From Parietaria judaica (taxonomy: Eukaryota > Streptophyta > Magnoliopsida > Rosales > Urticaceae): a DNA stretch of 64,000 nucleotides. The DNA lies in the NCBI GenBank assembly GCA_954871525.1, contig OX940863.1:3448001-3512000 (forward strand), in the 5' to 3' direction. This document shows, one piece after another, positions 56,480 to 64,000 of this stretch. A program made the position numbers and the translations under genes. Position 1 is the stretch's first letter. Each line of letters starts with the position of its first letter. A model generated the notes under the pieces. That model did no database searches and was not told the DNA's origin. It saw nothing but the letters and a program-made list of their open reading frames with translations.

Positions 56480-59430
56480 GGTGTGAGGCAAAGTGCAATC
56501 AACCCGCACATCCCCATAGTACAAGATCTTGAAGATGTGTTTTCCTCGGAGTTTTTAGGATTTCCTCCAGATTGTTGATTGGGTTTGACATTGACCTAGT
56601 TCCTGGGAGTTTTCCGATTTCTATGGCTCATTACCGTATGGCTCCAGCAGAATTGGCAGAATTGAGGAAGCAATTAGACGATTTGTTGAGTAAAAGGTTT
56701 ATCTGGCAGAGTGCATCCTCGTGGGGAGCGCTGGTGTTATTCGCTAAAAAAAAATTGATGGTAGTTTACGCTTTTGTGAGGACTACAGACAACTCAACAA
56801 GATAACGATCAAGAATAAATGTCCTTTATCGGGCATTGATGACTTATTCGACCAATTGGAAGGATGCAAATACTTCTCAAAAATAGATTTGCGGTTGGGT
56901 TACCACAAGTTGAGGATTCGAGATGCCGACATCCCGAAGACAGCGTTCCGTACACGATATGGTCACTTTGAGTTCACGGTTATGCCTTTTGGTTTAACAA
57001 ACGCTCCAACAGCGTTTATGGACTTGATGACTAGAATTTTCCGACCATATTTGGATCGATTCGTTGTTGTCTTCATTGACGACATACTTATCTATTCAAG
57101 AACCTTAGAAGAACAAGCGGAATATTTGCGATTTATTTTGCAGACTTTGCAGGACCATCATCTCTAAGCGAAAAAAAAATGTTAATTCTGGATGACAGAA
57201 GTGAAGTTCTTAGACCACGTGATCTCTCAAGAAGGTATTGTCATAGACCGTTAAAGATTGAAGCTATCTTAGACTTGAGGCAACCAAGAATGTGGTAGAA
57301 ATCCAAAGCTTCCTAGGGCTTGCGGGTTATTACCGAAAGTTCATGGAGAATTTTTCAAAAATTGCCGCGCCCCTAAGCAAGCTCACCAGAAAAGATGTTC
57401 AGTTTAGTTGGGATGATAGATGTGAAAGGTCTTTTTCAGAATTGAAACAACGATTGACAAGTGCTCATGTCCTTGCTGTTCCCAATGTAGATGAAGTGTT
57501 TACAGTGTATATGATGCATCTCAAAGTGGACTAAGATGTGTGTTCATGCAACAAGCGAGAGTGGTAGCATATGGGTCTAGGCAACTGAAGCCGCACGAAC
57601 TAAATTATCCTACCCATGACCTGGGAGCTAGCAGCAGTGATATTTGTACTCAAAATCTGGCGTTGTCATCTTTACGGCTCAAGATTCGAGATATTCACCG
57701 ATCATCAAAGTCTCAAGTATTTGTTCACGCAAAAAGATTTGAATCTACGACAACGAAGATAGGTGGAGTATATGGGAGATTATGATTTTAGTCTACAGTA
57801 TCGTCCAAGAAAAGCAAAGGTGGTGGCCGATGCATTGAGTCGGAAGAACCAAGGTTTGGTTGCTTCTCTGACCTTCGAACCATGGAAAAGATCGGTTACC
57901 GTTGGTGATTACAATTTAGAATTCCATACCGACGGATTTAAAGCATGTGTGTACAACGTTATAGCCGTTCCATCAATGGTACTTCAAGTCAGACAAAGTC
58001 AGTAGAGTGATGAGACATTACAAGAGATATGGAATCGGTTACAAGCTAGAGAACAACTTGAAGGATGGAGTGTGAGTGTCGATGGATTTTTATTGTACAA
58101 AAGGAGGCTTGCAGTAGCCGATGATGCTACATTACGAAGTGCCATCCTACAAGAAGCTCATCGTTCCAAGTTTGCTATTCACCCAGGAAGTACGAAAATG
58201 CACCAAGATCTGAAGAGGCAATATTATTGGTACGGAATGAAATCCGATGTGGCGATGTTCGTGAAGAGATGTCCAGTTTGCCAAATGGTCAAAGAAGAGC
58301 ATCAGAAACCTAGCGGGGAGCTTAGGCTACTGAAAATATACCCGAGTGAAAATGGGCTGCATCACTATGGACTTCGTTTTGGGGTTTCCTTGGACTCGAG
58401 GTGGACATGATGCAGTGTGGGTGATCGTTGATAGATTGTCAAAATCAGCCCAGTTTTTAACCATTCGGACATGTTACAAGGTTCCGAAACTCTATAAACT
58501 ATATGTGGAAAAGAGAGTAAAGCTTTATGGAGTCCCTGTTTCAATAGTTTCCGACCGAGACGCTCGTTTCACCTCAAAGTTTTGGAGAGGATTACAAAAA
58601 TAAATGTGAACTGATTTGAATTTGAGCACAGCTTTTCATCCTCAGACCGATGGCCAATCAGAGCGAGTAATTCAAATCTTTGAAGACATGTTTCGAATGT
58701 ACGTCTTGGATTTCAGAGGAAAATGGAAAGAGCAACTTCCATTCGTAGAATTTGCATACAATAATAATTTTTAGGCTAGTACCGGTATGGTGAGGCCTTG
58801 TACGGTCGACCTTGCCGTTCGCCTATTTGTTGGGCCGAGTATGATGATCGTATTACTCTTGGTCCCTCCGAGCTCAGAGAGACAACTGAAGCGATTAAGC
58901 TTATTTGGGAAAGACTCGAGACTGCTAAAAGTCATCAAATGAGTTATGCAGATCAAAGACGAAGGCCATTGGAATTCATGGTTGGCGACAATATTTCTGA
59001 AGGTTGCACCCATGCATGGTGTTTTTCGTTTCAGAATAAAAGGGAAGTTGGCTCCGTGATACACCGATCCATTCGAGATAGTTGAAAGAGTCGGACCACT
59101 CGCATACATGCTTGATTTACCTCCGCAATTATCTCATGTTCACAATGTGTTTCATTTGTCGATGTTGAGGAAATATGAACCCGATCTTCAACAAATCATT
59201 GAGTGGACAGAGATACCTTTTCAAGAAAAGGCGATGTATGATAAATGCCTGATTCATATTATCGACCGTGAAGTTAAAGTTCTTTGTCGATGAGAGATCC
59301 ATCTAGTCGAAGTGGTGTGGAACCATCACGACGTAAGAGAGGCAACATGTGAGCTAGAGTCAGAGATGATGGAGAATTACCCGTCTTTGTTCGGGGATGG
59401 TTTCGTTTAAATTTCGAGGACGAAATTTTT
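56480..59430 (+). pseudogene. gypsy pol remnant (RT, RNase H, integrase, chromodomain)
   Basis: Pol is recognisable but split by many stops and frameshifts. RT: RMAPAEL and SSWGALV near 56640-56740, then [21 protein letters not shown] and FIDDILIYS at 56856-57110. RNase [19 protein letters not shown] near 57570-57620, then FSLQYRPRKAKVVADALSRK at about 57785-57845. Integrase: HHCC region IHPGSTKMHQDLKRQYYW and RCPVCQMVK near 58180-58290, then core TMDFVLGFPW and SDRDARFTS at 58360-58580. The region near 59108-59410 (LPPQLSHVHNVFHLSMLRKY, then a DREVKVL segment and HHDVREATCELE) is the chromovirus C-terminus. Between the primer site and 56480 only about 0.8 kb of unrecognisable sequence remains where gag and protease would be. 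Confidence 0.93.
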
Positions 59431-59442
59431 AAAGGGGTGGAG
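59431..59442 (+). other. Polypurine tract of gypsy element
   Basis: AAAGGGGTGGAG precedes the right LTR (59446) by three bases. It is the expected plus-strand priming site. Confidence 0.8.
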
Positions 59443-59445
59443 TAT

Positions 59446-59481
59446 TGTAAAACCCCAATATATATAATATATATATATATA

Positions 59482-59516
<35 letters not shown>

Positions 59517-61606
59517 TCAGAAGAGGGTATCGAATAAACCCATTTCTCTCTCATCTCCCTCGATCTCTATCTCTCTCCTCTGTCAATTTTTTTTTTTATC
59601 TCCCATCAAGAAACTTCAAGACACCATATCTCATTAACGGGAACTCCGTTCGACATGATCTTAGTACCATCGGAAAGCTCTCGAGAAGACGAACCTATTG
59701 ATAGGCGGATGTTCAGCGGAAACCGTGGCGTTTGGCCGGAATAATCGCCGGAAGGTTCGGTCTTAAAACCTTAGATCTTTTTCATTTCGGTTTGATTTTG
59801 AGAAATCTAATACCGGAATCATGTTCACAAAGCTTATTAGTGTCCGTTGGAGGTGCCACCTTGCCGTCGCCGTCGCCGGCCGCCGCCGTCGGCCGCCGCG
59901 TCATTTTCCGATACCGAAATTTATTGAGGGGTTTTGAAGCCCTCGTCGAGGAGATCGAAAGCCCTCGATCGAAATTGTAATCGGACTCCCGGTGAGCTTC
60001 AATTCCCTTGCCCTAGTTTCAGAGGTTAAAAGGATTAATTTGAGTGTGTTTTGGGCTTTGATTGATGAAATTGACCTTGCCATTGTGTTTAGAATAGTCG
60101 AATTAGACTAGGAAAGGTATTACATTGTCGAATTGATGCCCGTTTTGCTACCTCGTTTTGCGTGCCCGACGGGATTTCGGCCCGGGTTAAATTTCAGCGT
60201 ATCGGGTTTTCAATTGACAATTTGAATTCCAATCTTAGTGATATTTCGGCTTAGGAATGATATCAGTATTATATTAAAGTTTATTGTCATTCCGTGTTAG
60301 TCTCGGAGACCGTGCGAATCGTATTGCCCGTTTCGGACACGGTATCGGAACCTCGAGTTGCGATCATCGGGCTCAAGGCCAAGACGAATCCGCATATTTG
60401 ACTAGCTAGTCGATTGGTCAAAGTTTCCACGGATTGAGGTAGGGGCTATTACCTTTTCTCGCTTTTAAAATGAATGTAGAAACCAACGATTTAATGAAGA
60501 TTGAACCGGATAGGTTAAAATTGAAATTAATGAAATGATTTGATAATTAATAAAATTAATGTTATATAGTCGTCGCTTGATAGCGAGGCTGGATACCGGG
60601 TATGGTTGCATCGGATTGATGCTTGTTATATTTTATGTTTATGGTTACGTCGGGATGACGTGTGTTGATATGGTTCCCGCTTCGGGCGGATGATGATTAT
60701 TATGATATGGTACCCGCTTCGGGCGGATGATGTGTATGTTGATATGGTAACCGCTTCGGGCGGATGAGCTGCTGACGAGCAGCTGGCTACTGCGCAGTAG
60801 GCCGAACATGGATATGGATATGGATATGATTGGTGACCCAAAAGTCAACATTTCGACCCATGGCGAACTGGCCGTCTTTGGTGGAGATTAGGATCCCGAG
60901 TCGAGGGCGAGTTACGGTTAGGGACTTCTAGTCCGCCTGTGCTCGTGCCTTGAGGACTCGATGGGATATAGTGGAGAAAAGGCGCGAGCTGACTCGGCAT
61001 GGACCACCGAAATGATTTGACTTTTGTGGAGTATATTTAATTATTTATTTTATTATTGTAATGATAAAATGATGAATTATGATTAAATGGTTTATGATGA
61101 CGTTTAATTTAATTAATTGAAATTTGACTAATTAAGGTTCGGTAAAGAGAATTGGTAATAGATTCCCTACTGAGCGTGTGTTGCTCACCCCTTTCATATA
61201 CATCGTTTTCTTTCCAGCTTCAGGTGGTGTTCAGTATCAGACTCCGGACGAGGAATAGTTTGATTCAGGAAGTCTACGTGTCATTTTGCTTACCTAAACC
61301 TTTAATGTTCGTCGTGGTGAATTTCGTATTTTTAGTTGATCTTTAATTTCGAAAATATAAAGGATTAAATTAAGGATATTTGTGATGGTGGTACTTTATA
61401 ATTGTCGTTTTATGGTGTTGTATAAACTGTGGTCGTTGATGTTGTATTGTCGTTTTAAGTCCCATGGGCAAAAGTTATGTGTTTGTTGACGTGGATGTTG
61501 AATATTCAACGATATCGTTTAAATGATGATGTGTCGTTGATCGGTCCAAGTTTGAAAAGTCGTTGTTTTTGTCTTATTCTACTAACCCCCATCTAGGGGC
61601 GTTACA
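59446..61606 (+). repeat. Right (3') LTR of gypsy element
   Basis: This 2,161-bp copy is nearly identical to 53553-55706. Visible differences are longer (AT)n and (AAT)n tracts at the start and about five substitutions. The GCTTCGGGCGG triplet is at about 60675-60766. Confidence 0.95.
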
Positions 61607-61611
61607 CATTT

Positions 61612-61976
61612 ATTGATGTGCAGTGTAATTAAAGGATAATTATTTCTGAGAGTTCCTCAATTTGTTATTTTGACTCATAAGGCCTCTCATATTATAAAAA
61701 CTAGGAGATAGCATCCTCAACTTTACTATACTCTAGCGGAATTTTTGCTTCATCAGTACCGATTCTCTTTCAAAAAGTAACGATATTTAATTTTTTTAGC
61801 CAGAAAAAATATGTTTGATACTATATATATGACAAGTACGAATAAACTCAAAAAATGTTCTTGAGTTTGACTTGTGTATAATATTAGAATATTGATACTT
61901 TGTCGACTAAAAAAAACTTAAAGTTAGTTTTTGAAAGAGAATCGATACTTGTTCGTCATTTTAGCTTATGAATTCA
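61612..61976. other. Intergenic DNA with an imperfect inverted repeat
   Basis: Arms at about 61754-61800 and 61904-61952 are imperfect reverse complements (CGATTCTCTTTCAAAAA versus TTTTTGAAAGAGAATCG is exact) separated by about 100 bp. They could form a stem-loop and may be a MITE remnant, but I found no target duplication. No gene is present. Confidence 0.55.
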
Positions 61977-62608
61977 CGAGAAGTTTGACTAACGTTTCCG
62001 TATCATTATGAAACAGTTTGACTCCCAACACCTTTTCAAAGATCAAATGCAACAGGTTGTTGAATATTGATAACTGTTTCCAATAAAAAATGAAAGTCGG
62101 GTTTAGTTTTTCCGCCACCCGACCCAAGTTCCCTGGAAAGGGGCACTGGAGAGGGGGATAATAGCCCCGCCGTAATCAGATCCCGTCACGCCACAAAGAG
62201 CTGACAACGAGTCGGGTTGTTTTTGATAATGCAGCCCCAATCATATGGTGAATTCCGTACAAGGCTAAATATGGCTGGGAGACAAACGACAACGAGAAGT
62301 TTGACTAACGTTTCCGTATCATTATGAAACAGTTTGACTCCCAACACCTTTTCAAAGATCAAATGCAACAGGTTGTTGAATATTGATAACTGTTTCCAAT
62401 AAAAAATGAAAGTCGGGTTTAGTTTTTCCGCCACCCGACCCAAGTTCCCTGGAAAGGGGCACTGGAGAGGGGGATAATAGCCCCGCCGTAATCAGATCCC
62501 GTCACGCCACAAAGAGCTGACAACGAGTCGGGTTGTTTTTGATAATGCAGCCCCAATCATATGGTGAATTCCGTACAAGGCTAAATATGGCTGGGAGACA
62601 AACGACAA
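61977..62608. repeat. 316-bp tandem duplication
   Basis: Two adjacent units (61977-62292 and 62293-62608) are identical as far as I can see by eye. The second ends 30 bp from the stop codon of the minus-strand SPS3-like gene, so the duplicated DNA is its likely 3' UTR or downstream flank. The identity implies a very recent event or an assembly duplication. Confidence 0.95.
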
Positions 62609-62638
62609 CGACTCACGGAGTCAACGAAACCGACCAAC

Positions 62639-62957
62639 TCAAGCATAGAGTGTAATTGTCTGGGATAGAGACAGAGAGTGGTCTTTTGGCAGTCCCTTGG
62701 TTCTAGTAATGACTCTGTGAGTGAGATCTATGAGAGCTCTTCTCGGCCGCTTAACGTCTTCGTCGTCGCTCTCCGGCAGAGACAAGATTGCTTCAGCCGC
62801 AAGGTTCGCATGCTTTATCGCTAGCTCCTGCGCCTTTTGTATTCCATGGCTTTTTCCAAGGTATAAAAGAGCCTGCATGTATGGAGCTCATCGTGTATTT
62901 AGACATACACAGTGTGCTAAAATGAAATACACAGTGTGCTAAAATGAAAGTCTCCGA

Positions 62958-63005
<48 letters not shown>

Positions 63006-64000
63006 TTTTTTTTACCATAGCCGGGCTCAGTGGTCTCGTGACCCCGTCACAAAATTATTAATAAACATCTCGCTTATGGCGGAGGAAAACCGAAGTTTAT
63101 ATCATAGGGAAAAATGCACACAAATAAAGCTTGAAGAGAAAATTGGACCAAATGAAAGAAATTCAAACCCCGCCAATTACTCCAATTTAATTAAATGCTA
63201 CTAAGACAAGATATAGAATCTCGAAATTAATAACGTTTGGACCATCGAATTTTATTATATTAGATAGCGATATATTGATAATATAATAATGTTAATTAGA
63301 GTCGGATCATACAAAGTATTATTCAATCGAGGTTCTTGATTTATCGAGCATTAATTTTGCAAGATTGTACTGGATTATATGTGGAAGAGTTGAAAAAAAT
63401 TCGTTGAGAAATTTACTCCTTCGTAACTCGATATTCATAATGATAAGAAAAAACAAATAAACGCTCGCGCAAGGTCACCCCTGCGAGCGCTGCGAAAGGA
63501 TAACAACAACTTACAATATCTACATTTGCGGGATTATCAAAACCCTGATTGACCGTTGCACGCAGCTCGGGGAACTCTTCCATTGCAAACAAAATCGGAG
63601 CCGTTACGATGCCCTATATAACATGAGCGTATCGATGCAACATCAGCTACGTTATATAAGAATTGTTACATAAATTTAGAGTGCATCAAAAGGGCTTGTC
63701 ACGTTGAAGATCATTACATGTTGGATATCAGAAAGAGAGCCTTTTCCGAGGGAAGTTGACGTGCCGGTGAAATCGAGAACGTCATCTATCAATTGGTATG
63801 CCAAACCCTGAGATCATAGATAGAATTCAGGTAATCATTATTTACTTTCGCATCCGGTTTCTCTCCCAAAATAAAGACAAGAGCTCACAAACCAGATTTT
63901 TTCCTACGCGAAGGCCAAGGTTGCGACTTCCGTGGTATGGCCGTCGAGAAGGGCAATCGCCTTGCAACTGTTTGAAATCAACGAGGCGGTCTTGAAGTAC
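62639..64000 (-). pseudogene. SPS3: Solanesyl diphosphate synthase (SPS3-like), 3' part, frameshifted
   Basis: This trans-long-chain prenyl diphosphate synthase makes the ubiquinone side chain precursor in mitochondria in its Arabidopsis counterpart. Visible minus-strand exons are 64000-63893 (5' end outside the window), 63807-63718, 63613-63515 and 62872-62639, all with GT-AG junctions. The second aspartate-rich motif DDVLD, in AYQLIDDVLDFTGTS, lies in the 63807-63718 exon. ITRTK near the end matches the usual family terminus. Two oddities are visible. In the first exon the frame meets TAG at 63906-63904, at a Tyr-Gly-Lys-Asn position, as if one base were lost. At the C-terminus the usual stop is absent and 18 extra residues (GLPKDHSLSLSQTITLYA) follow. 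An (AT)n tract (62962-63000) sits in the last intron. It may be a pseudogene, or the indel may be a sequence error. Confidence 0.82.

Larger units (their letters stand above)
53553..61606 (+). mobile_element. Ty3/gypsy chromovirus-type LTR retrotransposon, decayed interior
   Basis: An 8.05-kb element has LTRs of about 2.15 kb (53553-55706 and 59446-61606) that start TGTAAAACCCC and end GGGGCGTTACA. It is flanked by a perfect 5-bp target duplication CATTT (53548-53552 and 61607-61611). A tRNA-Met primer site follows the left LTR, and a polypurine tract precedes the right LTR. The interior is only 3.7 kb and holds broken reverse transcriptase, RNase H, integrase and a chromodomain-like end in that order, which is the gypsy arrangement. 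Gag and protease are absent. By eye the LTRs differ at about five substitutions plus microsatellite length, indicating a very recent insertion despite the dead coding region. Confidence 0.96.

Overview
This is nuclear DNA of a flowering plant, almost certainly a core eudicot. The evidence is split plant genes with GT-AG introns, a plastid pyruvate dehydrogenase subunit, a JAZ-type jasmonate repressor, a plant PH-RhoGAP, a nuclear tRNA-Ser, and AT-rich intergenic DNA full of plant-type LTR retrotransposons, hAT-like elements and a LINE. The sequence alone does not let me name the species.

Layout. (1) 0.7-15.6 kb is a nest of one Ty1/copia family: a full-length plus-strand element (685-6111), a solo LTR (9135-9635) and a full-length minus-strand element (10193-15609), each with a perfect 5-bp target duplication. 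(2) 19.06-21.34 kb, minus strand: five coding exons of plastid pyruvate dehydrogenase E1-beta. (3) 23.06-24.34 kb, plus strand: a DUF1365-family gene whose membrane-anchor start is out of frame with the rest. (4) 24.4-39.6 kb: gene-poor and AT-rich, with several non-autonomous hAT-like elements, a candidate non-autonomous Helitron and recent tandem duplications. (5) 40.01-40.62 kb, plus: a two-exon TIFY5/JAZ8-type repressor with G-boxes upstream. (6) 41.2-43.1 kb: another hAT-like element and a 5'-truncated L1-type LINE. (7) 46.17-52.68 kb, plus: a 23-exon REN1-type PH-RhoGAP gene with a large (ATGT)n tract in intron 1. (8) 53.37-53.45 kb, minus: tRNA-Ser(GCU). (9) 53.55-61.61 kb: a Ty3/gypsy chromovirus-type element with near-identical 2.15-kb LTRs around a badly decayed, gag-less interior. 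(10) 61.98-62.61 kb: an exact 316-bp tandem duplication, followed on the minus strand by the 3' part of a solanesyl diphosphate synthase (SPS3-like) gene that runs off the window and carries a frameshift.

The host genes do not form an operon or one pathway. Their order is meaningful, though: PDH-E1beta, DUF1365, JAZ7/8-type and SPS3-type genes are neighbours in two duplicated Arabidopsis segments (from memory, At1g30120-At1g30135 and At2g34590-At2g34630). The window looks like the unfractionated ancestral block, expanded by transposons.

The most unusual signals are these. Both copia copies carry a stop at exactly the same integrase codon, but as TAG in one and TAA in the other, in otherwise open 1.5-kilocodon frames. 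The copia pol frame runs on through the polypurine tract into the 3' LTR, giving a basic tail of about 95-101 residues whose indels between LTRs are multiples of three over most of its length. The gypsy element combines very young LTRs with a dead interior. The RhoGAP gene appears to use two GC-AG introns.
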